Assembly (NCBI RefSeq): GCF_003385775.1
Contig: NZ_QRDP01000004.1
Span: 1,287,763 to 1,351,762, forward strand
Reading direction: 5' to 3'
Source of the DNA: Parasphingopyxis lamellibrachiae
GTDB taxonomy: Bacteria; Pseudomonadota; Alphaproteobacteria; Sphingomonadales; Sphingomonadaceae
Length of the DNA stretch: 64,000 bases
In this document: positions 16,138 to 26,318 of the stretch, piece after piece
Numbering within the stretch: the first letter of the stretch is position 1
Layout: each line of letters opens with the position of its first letter
Position numbers and translations under genes: made by a program
Notes under the pieces: generated by a model
What the model saw: the letters and a program-made list of their open reading frames with translations, nothing else
Databases searched by the model: none
Told to the model about the DNA's origin: nothing

Positions 16138-17182
16138 TAACGTCCTCCATCACGCGTTCAATTGCGAGGCGCAGCCGCACCGGCCCCGGGAAATACGCCC
16201 ATTCCAGGCTGTGCGGATAGGGCGTGTCATAGCCCGTCACCCGCTCGATGGGCGCTTCGAGATGATAGAAGCAGCGCTCCTGGACGAGCGCGGAAAGCTC
16301 GGCGCCGAAGCCGGATGTCCGGGTTGCTTCATGGACGATAACACACCGCCCGGTCTTCTTCACGGATGCCTCTATGGTTTCCATATCGAGCGGCAGCAGC
16401 GTACGCAGATCGATCACTTCGGCGTCGATCCCCAGCTCCTCAACGGCCGCAGCGGTCACATGCACCATGGTGCCATAGCATAGCATCGTGACCGCGCTGC
16501 CTTCACGCAGGACATTGGCCTTGCCGAGCGGGATTGCATAATGGCCATCCGGCACTTCGCTCGCCGGATGCTTGGACCAGGGCAGGACCGGCGTATCATA
16601 ATGACCGTCAAACGGGCCGTTATAGATGCGCTTGGGCTCGAAAAAGACGACCGGGTCCGGGTCTTCGATCGCAGCGATCAGGAGGCCCTTGGCGTCATAA
16701 GGCGTCGACGGGATCACCGTTTTCACGCCGCAGACATGGGTAAAGATGCTTTCAGGCGACTGGCTGTGGGTTTGGCCGCCAAAAATACCGCCGCCAAAGG
16801 GCGTGCGGATCGTTAGCGGTGATGTGAATTCCCCGGCCGACCGGTAGCGCAGCCGCGCAGCCTCAGAAACCAGCTGGTCGAGACCGGGATAGATATAGTC
16901 GGCAAACTGGATTTCCGCGACCGGACGCATCCCGTATGCTGCCATGCCGACCGCCACGCCGATAATCCCGCATTCGTTAATCGGCGTATCGAAGCTGCGC
17001 GTCTTGCCGTATTTTTCCTGCAAGCCCGCCGTCGCGCGGAATACGCCGCCATAATAGCCAACATCCTCACCGAATACGCAGACATTATCGTCGCGCTCCA
17101 TGCACACGTCCATGGCGTTGTTGATCGCCTGGATCATGTTGCGCTGTGTGGTGGCACCCTTGTTTTCCTCGCCCTTGCTCAT
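16124..17182 (-). CDS. bkdA2: Branched-chain keto-acid dehydrogenase E1 beta subunit
   Basis: A 352-residue transketolase-like E1 beta subunit. Recognisable segments are MIQAINNAMDVCMERD, VFGEDVGYYGGVFRAT, FDTPINECGIIGVAVGMAA, IQFADYIYPGLDQLVSEAA, SPFGG-like TPFGGGIFGGQTHSQSPE and IVHEATRTSGFGAEL. It pairs with E1alpha to decarboxylate branched-chain 2-oxo acids with thiamine diphosphate. The start at 17182 forms an ATGA overlap with the E1alpha stop, indicating coupling; an in-frame ATG at 17194 is an alternative with a worse RBS position. Confidence 0.93.
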   Translation of the reverse strand: MSKGEENKGATTQRNMIQAINNAMDVCMERDDNVCVFGEDVGYYGGVFRATAGLQEKYGKTRSFDTPINECGIIGVAVGMAAYGMRPVAEIQFADYIYPGLDQLVSEAARLRYRSAGEFTSPLTIRTPFGGGIFGGQTHSQSPESIFTHVCGVKTVIPSTPYDAKGLLIAAIEDPDPVVFFEPKRIYNGPFDGHYDTPVLPWSKHPASEVPDGHYAIPLGKANVLREGSAVTMLCYGTMVHVTAAAVEELGIDAEVIDLRTLLPLDMETIEASVKKTGRCVIVHEATRTSGFGAELSALVQERCFYHLEAPIERVTGYDTPYPHSLEWAYFPGPVRLRLAIERVMEDVSGNV

Positions 17183-18465
17183 CGCGTTTTGCATACCCCG
17201 TTTGCGGCATCATTTTCGTCGAGCATGTCCTGCATCTGCTCTTTCAGGTGCCAGGGCATCTCCTCGAAAACCTGCTCGAACATGGTTTCCAGCGGTTGGT
17301 GGAGGCCATGGCCCAATATGCCGTTCTTCTCGGCCTGTTTCTGGGCGGTCTTCACCTGGGTGGCGACCTCCTCATCCATCGCGGCGTGACGCTCTTCATC
17401 CCATTCGCCGATTGAAATAAGATGCTTTTTCAGCCGCGCGATCGGATCGCCAAGCGGCCAATCCGCCGCTTCATTGGCCGAACGATATTGTTCCGGATCG
17501 TCAGAGGTCGAATGGCCTTCCGCCCGATAGGTGAAATGCTCGATCAGGGTCGGGCCATTGTTCGTGCGCGCGCGTTCGGCAGCCCATTGGGTCGCGGCAT
17601 ACACGGCCAGCGCGTCATTCCCGTCGACGCGCAGGCCCGCAAGGCCATAGCCCACCGCGCGCGCAGCAAAGGTTGTTTCATCGCCGCCCGCAAACCCGCT
17701 GAACGAGCTGATCGCCCATTGGTTGTTCACGACATTCATGATTACCGGCGCCCGGTAGACAGAAGCGAATATACAGGCGGAGTGGAAATCGCCCTCCGCG
17801 CTCGAACCCTCACCGGTCCAGGTCGCCGCGATCCGCGTGTCGCCCTTCGCCGCGCTGGCCATTGCCCAACCAACGGCCTGTGGGAATTGTGTGGCGAGAT
17901 TGCCCGAGATCGAGAAGAAGCCGCCCTGTTTGGTCGAATACATGATCGGCAGCTGGCGGCCCATCAGCCGGTCTTTTTTGTTGGAATAGACCTGATTCAT
18001 CATATCGACGAGAGACCAGTCCCGCGCGATCAATATGCCCTGCTGGCGGTAGGACGGGAAAGTCATGTCATCCCGGTCCAGCGCGAAGGTCGCGGCAACA
18101 GCCACTGCCTCCTCGCCCGTGCATTTCATGTAGAAGCTTGTCTTGCCCTGGCGCTGGGCGCGAAACATGCGTCCGTCATAGGCGCGCGTCAGCGCCATGG
18201 CGCGCAACATCTTGCGCAGTGTTTCAGGATCGAGCTTCGGATCCCAGGGGCCAGCCGCTTTCCCGTCATCATCAAGCACACGGACCAGTCCGTACGAAAG
18301 GTCCGGCATATCGCGATGATCGTCGGCAATATCGGGCCGCCGTGTTTCACCGACAGTCGGTATCGCGATGTCCGAAAAATCGGCATCGTCGCCCGGCCGA
18401 AATTTCGGCTCGGGCACATGAAGTTCAAGAGGCGGCAGATTGCGCCGCTCGGTATCGCTAGCCAT
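17179..18465 (-). CDS. bkdA1: Branched-chain keto-acid dehydrogenase E1 alpha subunit
   Basis: A 428-residue thiamine diphosphate-dependent E1 alpha subunit. The ThDP-binding motif is present as GEGSSAEGDFH ... NVVNNQWAISS; other family hallmarks are FYMKCTGEEAVAVAATFAL, RQQGILIARDWSL, and TYRAEGHSTSDDPEQYR, the conserved phosphorylation-loop-like region of BCKDH E1alpha. The length is that of bacterial BKD E1alpha rather than the shorter pyruvate dehydrogenase alpha. First gene of a three-gene minus-strand operon (E1alpha, E1beta, E2) in which consecutive genes overlap. The upstream leader is A/T-rich but no clear promoter hexamers are assigned. Confidence 0.93.
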   Translation of the reverse strand: MASDTERRNLPPLELHVPEPKFRPGDDADFSDIAIPTVGETRRPDIADDHRDMPDLSYGLVRVLDDDGKAAGPWDPKLDPETLRKMLRAMALTRAYDGRMFRAQRQGKTSFYMKCTGEEAVAVAATFALDRDDMTFPSYRQQGILIARDWSLVDMMNQVYSNKKDRLMGRQLPIMYSTKQGGFFSISGNLATQFPQAVGWAMASAAKGDTRIAATWTGEGSSAEGDFHSACIFASVYRAPVIMNVVNNQWAISSFSGFAGGDETTFAARAVGYGLAGLRVDGNDALAVYAATQWAAERARTNNGPTLIEHFTYRAEGHSTSDDPEQYRSANEAADWPLGDPIARLKKHLISIGEWDEERHAAMDEEVATQVKTAQKQAEKNGILGHGLHQPLETMFEQVFEEMPWHLKEQMQDMLDENDAANGVCKTR

Positions 18466-18596
18466 CAGATATCCAGTCCAGCCGATTCGTTTATGTCACC
18501 CCTTATAATATAATTACACGGCCTTCGGATAGCTCCCTTGAATTTGGCCCATATCTGCGATTGATCGCGGGTCCGGATTTTGCGAGAACAAGCACT

Positions 18597-19331
18597 ATGA
18601 AACAGCTTTCTGCCGCCCTCGCCCTTCTCGCCATTGCCTGTGCCACTCCGGCAAAAGCCGATCACCACGGCGCGGAGACGGAAACGGAAACGGCAGCAGA
18701 TCCCTGGACCGGGTTTCGCGGACTCGGAACGGAACCCTTCTGGACGTTGAGGATCACCGATGAGAGATTGTCATTTGAGCATTTCGACGTGCTTACCGCC
18801 CAGGCGGCTCGGCCCGAGTCCCAATATTCAGGCGGCGCCACGGTGTTCAGCAGCCGATCCGAAAATGAGGGGCAGCGCGACTTCATCGTGCTGATTGAAG
18901 ATCGCCTGTGCGGCGACGGCATGTCGGATACGCCCTACCCCAAATCGGTTCGCGTCTTCGTCGATGGCTATGCTTTCGCGGGATGTGGCGGCGACCCGCA
19001 GGACGTGTTGCGGGGCGAAGACTGGATCGTGACCGAACTGATGGGCCAAACCGTATCCGAAAGCGCAGGGCTAAGCTTCGCGTTTGACGGTTCGGGCGGT
19101 ATGAGTGGCAATGGCGGCTGCAACCGGTTCACTGCGACATATACCCTGGACGAAGGACTGAGCATCGGACCGGTCGCATCAACACGGCGCGCTTGTACCA
19201 ATCCCGAAGCGAGCCGCCTGGAACGCCAGCTGTTCGCAGCGCTTGGCACCGTCATCAGCCTCCAGGTCGATGACGATGGAAGCTTGACCCTATATTCCGA
19301 AACTGACCCGGTACTTACCGCAAGGCGTTAG
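18597..19331 (+). CDS. Secreted META-domain protein (HslJ-like)
   Basis: A 244-residue exported protein. It begins with a signal peptide (MKQLSAALALLAIACATPAKA). Residues about 30-130 contain the GLGTEPFWTLRI segment typical of the COG3650-type domain that often precedes META domains. Residues about 135-240 form the META domain, with MSGNGGCNRFTATYTL and the Cys pair later in ARRACTNPEAS-like RRACTNPEA. META/HslJ proteins are envelope proteins linked to stress such as heat or antibiotic exposure; their biochemical role is not settled. The ATG at 18597 begins the signal peptide. It is divergent from the BKD operon and convergent with the M3 peptidase gene. Confidence 0.8.
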   Translation: MKQLSAALALLAIACATPAKADHHGAETETETAADPWTGFRGLGTEPFWTLRITDERLSFEHFDVLTAQAARPESQYSGGATVFSSRSENEGQRDFIVLIEDRLCGDGMSDTPYPKSVRVFVDGYAFAGCGGDPQDVLRGEDWIVTELMGQTVSESAGLSFAFDGSGGMSGNGGCNRFTATYTLDEGLSIGPVASTRRACTNPEASRLERQLFAALGTVISLQVDDDGSLTLYSETDPVLTARR

Positions 19332-19420
19332 CCATCAGCACGAACACCGTCTGATTTCCCCGCGACAATCCACCGGAATTGCCGCCACACCGGGCCGTTG
19401 AACTAATCTGACAGGCAAAA

Positions 19421-19443
19421 AGGGAGGACAGGTCGTCCTCCCT
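19421..19443. terminator. Bidirectional rho-independent terminator
   Basis: A perfect 9-bp stem AGGGAGGAC/GTCCTCCCT (19421-19429 with 19435-19443) closes a 5-nt loop. It is flanked by AAAA(A) on its left and CCTTTTA on its right, so it gives a U-run for both directions: TTTTTG for the minus-strand M3 peptidase gene and TTTT for the META-domain gene. It sits in the gap between those convergent genes. Confidence 0.85.
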
Positions 19444-19469
19444 CCTTTTACTGATCAGATCATTCCCGA

Positions 19470-21647
19470 TCAGTCGTCGGTATCGGCATCGGCCTCCGGC
19501 ACCGGAAATCCGCGCTTCCTGAGTAGCGCATTCACGTCCGGATCGCGGCCGCGGAACTGGCGATAGGCTTCCGCCCGGTCGGTTTCGTTACCGGTCGAGA
19601 GCAATGTCGCGCGGAAGCGGTCTGCGATCTCGCGATTCCAGACATCGCCGCTCTCGACAAAGGCCTCCCAGGTGTCGGCATCCATCGTTTCGGACCAGAG
19701 ATAGCTGTAATAGCCGGCCGAATAGGAGTCGGACGAGAAGAGGTGGTTGAACTGCGGCAAACGGTGACGCATCACAATCTCGTCCGGCATGTTGATCGCC
19801 TCCAGCGTCTCGCGCTCGAACGCGTCAACATCGGTAACCGGCTCGGTGCGGTTATGCAGCATCATATCGACAAGGGCCGACGACAGATATTCGACTGTCG
19901 AGAAGCCCTGGTTGAATGTCTCACTCGCCGCAATCCGGTCCAGAAGCGTCTGCGGCATCGGTTCGTCCGTCTCAACGTGGCGCGCGAAGCGGTTGAGGAC
20001 ATCGGGCGTAAGCACCCAATTTTCGTTCACCTGGCTTGGATATTCGACAAAGTCGCGCGGCGTTCCCGCGAGCCCCGGATAATATACATCCTGCAACAGA
20101 TAATGGATGCCATGGCCGAATTCGTGGAACAGTGTGCGCGCATCGTCGAGGCTGATCAATGCCGGCTCGCCTTCGGGCGGTTCGGTGAAATTGTTGTTGT
20201 TCGAAGCCAGAACATTGCGCTCACCGCCCAGCGTCTGCTGGCTGCGATAGGTCGTCATCCAGGCGCCGGAGCGTTTGCCTGTCCGCGCATAGGTGTCGAG
20301 ATAGAAAAGCCCGACGTTCGAACCGTCCCGACCGTCCGTCACAACAAAGGTGCGGACATCTTCCTGGAAAACCGGCACATCGCCCGTATTTTCGGTGAAT
20401 TCGAGATCGTAGAGACGGCCCGCAGCGTAGAACATCGCCTGGACCATATTTTCGAGCTGAAAATAGGGCCGGATCTCGGCTTCATCGATGCTGTAGCGCG
20501 CCTGCCGGACTTTTTCGGCGTAATAGCGATAGTCCCAGGGCGCGATCGTGATGCCCGCGCCCTCTTCATCGGCAATTGCCTGCATATCGGCAACTTCCTG
20601 GTGAACGCGCGCGACCGCAGCCGGCCAGACACGCATCATCAGGTCGGTGGCATTTTCCGGCGTGCCGGCCATCGTATCGGCCATCCGCCAATGGGCATGG
20701 GTTTCAAAGCCGAGCAGCGCCGCACGTTCAGCACGCAGGGCAAGAATTTGGGCGATGATATCGTTCGTATCATTGGCATCGCCATTGTCACCGCGATTCA
20801 CATAGGCCGTCCAGACCTGCTCGCGCAGATCGCGCCGCGTCGAATTTTGCAGGAAAGGCTGCATGACCGAGCGGGTGTTGACGAGCGCCCAGCCTTCTTC
20901 GCCGCGCTCCTCAGCGGCAGAACGGATCGAGCTGATGAAGCTGTCCGACAGCCCCCCCAGATCGTCTTCGCTGTCGAGCAGGATATAGGTTTCCTCGTCG
21001 GCCAGCACCTTGTTGCTGAATTCGCTGTAGAGCCCGGCAAGTTCCGTCGTGATAGCCGCAAGGCGTTCGCGATCTTCGCCCTCAAGCAATGCGCCCTGAC
21101 GCAGCAACTGCTCATAATCCCGTTCGACAAGACGCAACTGTTCAGGTGTCAGGTCCGCATCTTCACGGCCTTCATAAACCGCCCGGTACCGTGCGATCAG
21201 CTCGGGCTGAAGGTAAAGTTCCTGATAAAAGGAGGCGATACGCGGCGACCATTCGCCCTGAACGGCGCGGTATTCGTCGTTGCTGACATTGCTTACCGCG
21301 ACGCCAAACATCGACAATATATTACTCATGCGATCGCCCATCAGTTCCATCGCCTGATTGGTATTCTCGAAATTGGGCGCCTCGGGATTGTCGATGATCG
21401 ACTGCACCTCGGCGCGGGCTTCCGCCATCGCAGCTTCAAAAGCGCCCGCGAAATGTTCGGGCTGCATCTCATCCCAGGGTGGCACGCCTTCAAACGGGCC
21501 TGTCCAGTCGGCAAGAAGCGGATTTTCGGTAGCCGGCGCTTCCGTGGTTTCGGAGTGATGATTAGCCATGGCGGCATCCTGTCCAAAAGGCGTGATAGAC
21601 GCTGTCAGGGCTAGTCCGCTGACCGCAAGATAAAGGGCTTGACGCAT
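19470..21647 (-). CDS. dcp: M3-family peptidyl-dipeptidase (Dcp-like), exported
   Basis: A 725-residue zinc metallopeptidase. The active-site motif HEFGHGIHYLL lies near residue 500 and the third zinc ligand Glu follows in the FVEYPSQVNENW region. Upstream stretches such as RDLREQVWTAYVNRG, LFYLDTYARTGKRSGAW and the C-terminal GYYSYLWSE are characteristic of Dcp, which removes dipeptides from peptide C-termini. It begins with a signal peptide (MRQALYLAVSGLALTASI), so it should act in the periplasm. The ATG at 21647 is preceded by TAGGAGAG; codons upstream are not protein-like. The bidirectional terminator at 19421-19443 lies just after its stop. Confidence 0.9.
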   Translation of the reverse strand: MRQALYLAVSGLALTASITPFGQDAAMANHHSETTEAPATENPLLADWTGPFEGVPPWDEMQPEHFAGAFEAAMAEARAEVQSIIDNPEAPNFENTNQAMELMGDRMSNILSMFGVAVSNVSNDEYRAVQGEWSPRIASFYQELYLQPELIARYRAVYEGREDADLTPEQLRLVERDYEQLLRQGALLEGEDRERLAAITTELAGLYSEFSNKVLADEETYILLDSEDDLGGLSDSFISSIRSAAEERGEEGWALVNTRSVMQPFLQNSTRRDLREQVWTAYVNRGDNGDANDTNDIIAQILALRAERAALLGFETHAHWRMADTMAGTPENATDLMMRVWPAAVARVHQEVADMQAIADEEGAGITIAPWDYRYYAEKVRQARYSIDEAEIRPYFQLENMVQAMFYAAGRLYDLEFTENTGDVPVFQEDVRTFVVTDGRDGSNVGLFYLDTYARTGKRSGAWMTTYRSQQTLGGERNVLASNNNNFTEPPEGEPALISLDDARTLFHEFGHGIHYLLQDVYYPGLAGTPRDFVEYPSQVNENWVLTPDVLNRFARHVETDEPMPQTLLDRIAASETFNQGFSTVEYLSSALVDMMLHNRTEPVTDVDAFERETLEAINMPDEIVMRHRLPQFNHLFSSDSYSAGYYSYLWSETMDADTWEAFVESGDVWNREIADRFRATLLSTGNETDRAEAYRQFRGRDPDVNALLRKRGFPVPEADADTDD

Positions 21648-21883
21648 TGATGCTCTCCTAAAGATGCAAGGGTCCAGCCGAACGGCGACCCTGCAATATC
21701 GATTGACCGTCATCTATGCGAAAAAGGTGGGATTCGCAAAATATATAACGCATTTCCGCTCGCTGCGGCGCAGGCGACGGGCGGGCCCCAGCCGATCCAG
21801 TATATTTATTCCCAACGCCGTCTTAACCAAGCATCAAAGTCTTCATGCCTAAAAGGAGGCTGCATTAATTCGAGCCGGAGCCG

Positions 21884-24229
21884 ATGGCAGCACAAGACTC
21901 CCTGCGAGTGCGCGAAGCACAATCGCCCATGCGGCGCAAAAATGACTCCCGCAATCCTGCACACAGGATTGAAGAACGCCACGCGCCTGCCGGCGAAGTG
22001 CGCAACGCGCAGCTCACGATCCTTTCCCGCTTCACGCTCTATTCCGGGGCAACCCAGACCATTTGCGCGGTCGTATTCGCCCTTCTGGAATACCGGCACC
22101 TTCCCATGCTGGTGTTGCTCGGCTGGCTCGGCCTGATCATCGCCGCGACCTATATTTCCGCGCGTTGGCTGAACCGCACAACCATGGTCCGGCGGAGCGA
22201 TCAGCAACCTGTCATGAAAATCAGGATCGCCGCGCTCGACGGTGCAATTCGAGCGGCGCTCTGGATCGCGATGCCGGTATATGCCGCTCTTTCCGGCGCC
22301 CCGATCAACTATGCTTTTACCGGCGGGCTTGTCGCAATGATGATGGTGAGCGGTATTTCGGTCGCCGTTATACCCGCCGCGATCACCCTCTGGATTTCCC
22401 TGCTCGGTGCCGGCCTCGCCTTTGCGGCCTATTATGGCGGCGGCGCGATGGCATTCCCCGGCATCGCCATCCTGATCGCCTATTCCGGTGCTGCGCTTGT
22501 CGGCTTTCTCCTGCTCGCTCGTTCCTGGCAGGGCCAGATTGACCGTGCAGGTGTGCTCGCGGCCAAGCGTTCCGATATCCGGTACCTGCTTCAGGAATAT
22601 GAAGACCGCGGCGCCGGCTGGCTGTGGCAGGTCGATAGCCAGTTCCAACTGACATATGTATCGCCGAGAATGGGCGAGTTGGTCGGCGCAGCCACTTATC
22701 AGCTGCTCGGCAAGCCTCTCGCAACAGTGCTGGGCAACAAGCAAAGCCTGTCGCAAATTCTGGCAAACAGGGAACGGTTCGACAAGATTGAGCTTGAGGT
22801 CGGTGCTGAAAACAAATGCCGGTGGGTGACCCTGTCCGGCAGCCCAATCATCGATGAAGATGGCCAGTTTCAGGGATATCGGGGCGTCGGGCTGGACATT
22901 ACCGACACCAAAAGCTCCCATGCCAAGCTGCAACATCTCGCCAATCTTGACGTCCTGACGGGCCTACCGAACCGGTCTCGCGTCAGAACCCTGCTGGATA
23001 CCGCTTTGAGCGAAGCCAAGCAGAAGAACATTCCCTGCGCGATCATGTTCCTCGATCTGGACGGGTTCAAACCGGTCAACGACACCTTCGGCCATCCGAA
23101 GGGCGATGCCGTTCTGAAAACCGTTGGACGGCGGCTGAGAGACCTTGTGGGCCCACGCGGCACGGTCGGCAGGATCGGCGGCGATGAATTCGCCATCGTT
23201 CTCGACGATGCCCAAAGCCGGGTCGGCGTGGAAGCGCTGGCCGAAAAGCTGATCGCCGCGGTGAGCGAACCTTATATGATCGACAACGTCCAGATCAGGA
23301 TCGGGTTGAGCATCGGCTGCTCCTATGGCCCGATCGACGGGGATACAGTTGACGATCTGGTGCGCAAGGCGGACCTCGCCCTCTATCAGGCGAAATCGCT
23401 GGGACGCGCCACTTTCTGCAATTTCGATCCGCAAATGCAGGTCGACGCTGAAGAGCGTGTCCGGCTGGAACATGATATGCGCCAGGCAATCGGCACCGAC
23501 CAATTCCATCTTCTCTACCAGCCTCTGGTATCTTCATCCACGCAACGGGTTACGGGTTTTGAGGCCCTGCTGCGCTGGAACCACCCATCGCGCGGTCCTA
23601 TCTCTCCGGCCGTTTTCATTCCGATTGCCGAAGAAAGCGGTCTCATCGAAGAATTGGGGGCGTGGGTGCTGCGCAAGGCCTGCATAGATGCGACGACCTG
23701 GCCCGACGAAATCACCGTCGCAGTCAACGTATCGCCGGTCCAGCTTGTCGTTCCGGCGCTGCCGAACACGGTATCGGGTGCGCTTCAAAAGGCGCGCATG
23801 CCTGCCAACCGGCTTGAACTCGAAGTAACGGAATCGGTATTTATGAGCGGCGCCGGGAATGCCGTCGACGTTTTGAAACGTCTGCGCGGGCTAGGCGTCG
23901 GTATCGCTCTCGACGATTTCGGTACCGGCTATTCGTCGCTCGGCTATCTGAACAAGGCCGTTTTTCACAAGCTGAAAATCGATGGCAGCTTCGTTCGTAA
24001 TGCAGCAACCCAGGAAGAAACGATTTCAATCATCAAGGCGATTGTAATGCTGGCGAATAGTTTTCGTCTCACGATCACTGCCGAAGGGGTTGAAACAGCA
24101 GAGGATTTCAACCGAATGCGCGACCTCGGATGCGATCAGATACAGGGCTATCTGTTCGGAAGGCCGATGCCGATCGAACGGACAAGAGAAATTGTCGGCA
24201 GCAAATGGGAACACCGGCTTGTCGGCTAG
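21884..24229 (+). CDS. Membrane PAS-GGDEF-EAL cyclic-di-GMP protein
   Basis: A 781-residue cyclic-di-GMP turnover protein. Several membrane helices (about residues 45-215, for example GLVAMMMVSGISVAVIPAA) are followed by a PAS-type domain (about 235-350), a GGDEF domain with GRIGGDEFA and LDVLTGLPNRS, and an EAL domain with FEALLRWNHPS, ELEVTES, DDFGTGYSSLGYL, and a final GCDQIQGYLFGRPM. The active-site signatures of both catalytic domains are intact, so it could make or break c-di-GMP. It starts with ATG at 21884. A similar gene follows after 115 bp on the same strand and an rpfF homologue lies beyond, which suggests a link to DSF signalling. Confidence 0.92.
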   Translation: MAAQDSLRVREAQSPMRRKNDSRNPAHRIEERHAPAGEVRNAQLTILSRFTLYSGATQTICAVVFALLEYRHLPMLVLLGWLGLIIAATYISARWLNRTTMVRRSDQQPVMKIRIAALDGAIRAALWIAMPVYAALSGAPINYAFTGGLVAMMMVSGISVAVIPAAITLWISLLGAGLAFAAYYGGGAMAFPGIAILIAYSGAALVGFLLLARSWQGQIDRAGVLAAKRSDIRYLLQEYEDRGAGWLWQVDSQFQLTYVSPRMGELVGAATYQLLGKPLATVLGNKQSLSQILANRERFDKIELEVGAENKCRWVTLSGSPIIDEDGQFQGYRGVGLDITDTKSSHAKLQHLANLDVLTGLPNRSRVRTLLDTALSEAKQKNIPCAIMFLDLDGFKPVNDTFGHPKGDAVLKTVGRRLRDLVGPRGTVGRIGGDEFAIVLDDAQSRVGVEALAEKLIAAVSEPYMIDNVQIRIGLSIGCSYGPIDGDTVDDLVRKADLALYQAKSLGRATFCNFDPQMQVDAEERVRLEHDMRQAIGTDQFHLLYQPLVSSSTQRVTGFEALLRWNHPSRGPISPAVFIPIAEESGLIEELGAWVLRKACIDATTWPDEITVAVNVSPVQLVVPALPNTVSGALQKARMPANRLELEVTESVFMSGAGNAVDVLKRLRGLGVGIALDDFGTGYSSLGYLNKAVFHKLKIDGSFVRNAATQEETISIIKAIVMLANSFRLTITAEGVETAEDFNRMRDLGCDQIQGYLFGRPMPIERTREIVGSKWEHRLVG

Positions 24230-24344
24230 CCTCGAGCGGGCGATATTCCGCCCCTGCCGCGCCGGAAAATATCTGATCGCGGGTACAAACACCCATATAT
24301 CCTTAACCATATGCCATTATCACTATTGGGCATGGGAGATTTAG

Positions 24345-26318
24345 ATGCCGACTGTCGGCAGTAAATTACGGCATTTAGCGGCTTCGGAAAGCTCGCTGGC
24401 GCGACAGGTTCGCGGAGCCCTTGTTGGCACTCTCTATACATCGCCCGCCTCCCTTGCCATCGGCGCTATCGCCGGCAGCGTGACGGCCGGTTGTATCGCT
24501 TATGCATCCGGCAGCCTTTCCCTGCTGATCTGCTCCATCGCTATACATCTTGTGGGCATTCTGCGCATCTTCAGTGCGGTTATCTATATTCGCAGAAAGA
24601 CTGTGGGTTCGCCCGACGAACAATTGCATTGGGAGCGCATCTACGAGATCGGCGCATGGCTCTATGCATCGCTTTTGGGTGCCCAGGCATTCCTAACCCT
24701 CACCCAAAGCAGCGAGACGATGCTCCTGCTGATGGCGACAATCATGGCAACCGGCTATTCCGCCGGCGTTGCCGCGCGCAACGCAGGCCGCCCGATTATC
24801 GCTATCGGCCAGCTCTGCCTGGGTACACTTCCCATGGCTATCGGTCTTTTTGTCACAGGAACGCCGCTAAGCATAACTCTCGGCCTGTGCACTATCATCT
24901 TCATGATGGGCATGGTCGATATCAGCCTGCAGACCTATGAGGTCGTCTACACGGCTCTTTCCGGCAAGCAGGAAAAGAGCGAAGTCGCAGCACGGTTTGA
25001 AAAAATGGCGCGTAGCGACATGCTGACAGGCCTGGACAACCGTCTCGCGATGCAGATGCGTCTGGGCGAGCTGCTCGATGCAGTCGACCCGGATGAATCA
25101 GAAAAACTCGCTGTGATCTGGATGGATCTCGATCATTTCAAGACAATCAACGATACGCTCGGCCATCTCGCGGGCGACAAAGTGCTGATCGTCACCGCCC
25201 AGCGCGTAAAAGCCGTACTCGGCGATCGCGGGTGGCTTGCCCGGTTCGGCGGCGACGAATTCGTGATCATGGCGCTTGTGTCCAGTTCCGAAGAGGCAGG
25301 CACGCTCGGCGCCGAGATTCTCGAATCGGTATCTCAGCCCGTCAGCATCAACGAAAACATCGTAGAGGTTGCGGCATCTCTCGGCGTCGCCGTTGCTCCC
25401 GATCATGGGCGTCAAAGCGAAATCATGCTCAAAAACGCCGATATCGCGCTCTACCACGCGAAAAATGAGGGCGGAAAGCGTGTCCAGATATTCGAACCGT
25501 TCATGCATGAAGATTTCCTCATGCTGCGCCAGATCGAATCCGGTTTGACCGACGCCTTGGAAAATGACGAATTCACGGTACTTTTCCAGCCGATCATCGA
25601 CCTTGCGACGGGCCGAACCAAAAGCTGCGAGGCGCTTTTGCGGTGGAAGCACCCCGAACTGGGTGATGTCAGCCCTGCGATGTTCATTCCCGTCGCCGAA
25701 AGCGCAGGCCTGATCGGCGACATCACCGAATGGGTACTGCGCAAAGCCTGCGAGGCGGCTGCCGAATGGCCGGAGGATGTGCACATATCGGTCAACATCT
25801 CGCCGGCCCTGCTCAAGCAGAACAATCTTCCGGTTACGATCATCGAAACCTTGGTTAATACCGGCATGGTTGCCCGCCGGCTCGAGCTCGAAATCACGGA
25901 ATCGGTGCTACTCGACAAGAATCCGCACACCAACTCCCTGCTCCGTCAGCTGCAAAAGATGGGCCTGCGCCTCTGCCTTGATGATTTTGGCACGGGCTTT
26001 TCCTCGCTCACCTATCTGCGCAGCTGGGAATTCGACACGATCAAGATCGACAAGTCCTTTATCCGCAACATCGGCAACAGCCCCACGGACCAGAAGATTA
26101 TCGGCGCGGTCGTACAGCTGGCCAAATCACTCGATGTGGCGACAGTGGCCGAAGGCGTGGAAACAGAAGAACAGCTGTCGCGCGTACGCGAGGCGGGCTG
26201 CAGCCGTGTCCAGGGCTACTATTATGCAAGACCAATGACCGCAGCCCAGGCGACCGAGCGCCTCGTACAGGAAGAATTGCCCGACGACGGCCCGTTGAAA
26301 ATCGTCAACCAGCGCTGA
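24345..26318 (+). CDS. Membrane GGDEF-EAL cyclic-di-GMP protein
   Basis: A 657-residue protein with an N-terminal membrane domain (about residues 25-205, five to six helices such as ASLAIGAIAGSVTAGCIAYA), then a GGDEF domain (MLTGLDNRLAM, WMDLDHFKTINDTLGH, ARFGGDEFV) and an EAL domain (CEALLRWKHPELG, ELEITESVLL, CLDDFGTGFSSLTYL, RVQGYYYARPM). Both catalytic signatures are complete. Unlike the preceding gene it has no PAS domain, so its sensor must be the membrane part. GGGAGA precedes the ATG. Its 3' end overlaps the 3' end of the convergent rpfF homologue by 14 bp, so transcription of one gene will run into the other. Confidence 0.92.
   Translation: MPTVGSKLRHLAASESSLARQVRGALVGTLYTSPASLAIGAIAGSVTAGCIAYASGSLSLLICSIAIHLVGILRIFSAVIYIRRKTVGSPDEQLHWERIYEIGAWLYASLLGAQAFLTLTQSSETMLLLMATIMATGYSAGVAARNAGRPIIAIGQLCLGTLPMAIGLFVTGTPLSITLGLCTIIFMMGMVDISLQTYEVVYTALSGKQEKSEVAARFEKMARSDMLTGLDNRLAMQMRLGELLDAVDPDESEKLAVIWMDLDHFKTINDTLGHLAGDKVLIVTAQRVKAVLGDRGWLARFGGDEFVIMALVSSSEEAGTLGAEILESVSQPVSINENIVEVAASLGVAVAPDHGRQSEIMLKNADIALYHAKNEGGKRVQIFEPFMHEDFLMLRQIESGLTDALENDEFTVLFQPIIDLATGRTKSCEALLRWKHPELGDVSPAMFIPVAESAGLIGDITEWVLRKACEAAAEWPEDVHISVNISPALLKQNNLPVTIIETLVNTGMVARRLELEITESVLLDKNPHTNSLLRQLQKMGLRLCLDDFGTGFSSLTYLRSWEFDTIKIDKSFIRNIGNSPTDQKIIGAVVQLAKSLDVATVAEGVETEEQLSRVREAGCSRVQGYYYARPMTAAQATERLVQEELPDDGPLKIVNQR

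Noticed and set aside
19743-21614. Long open frame antisense to the M3 peptidase
   Set aside because: It is a codon-bias shadow: the opposite strand has a signal peptide, HEFGH and full family motifs, while this frame resembles no protein and has no RBS.
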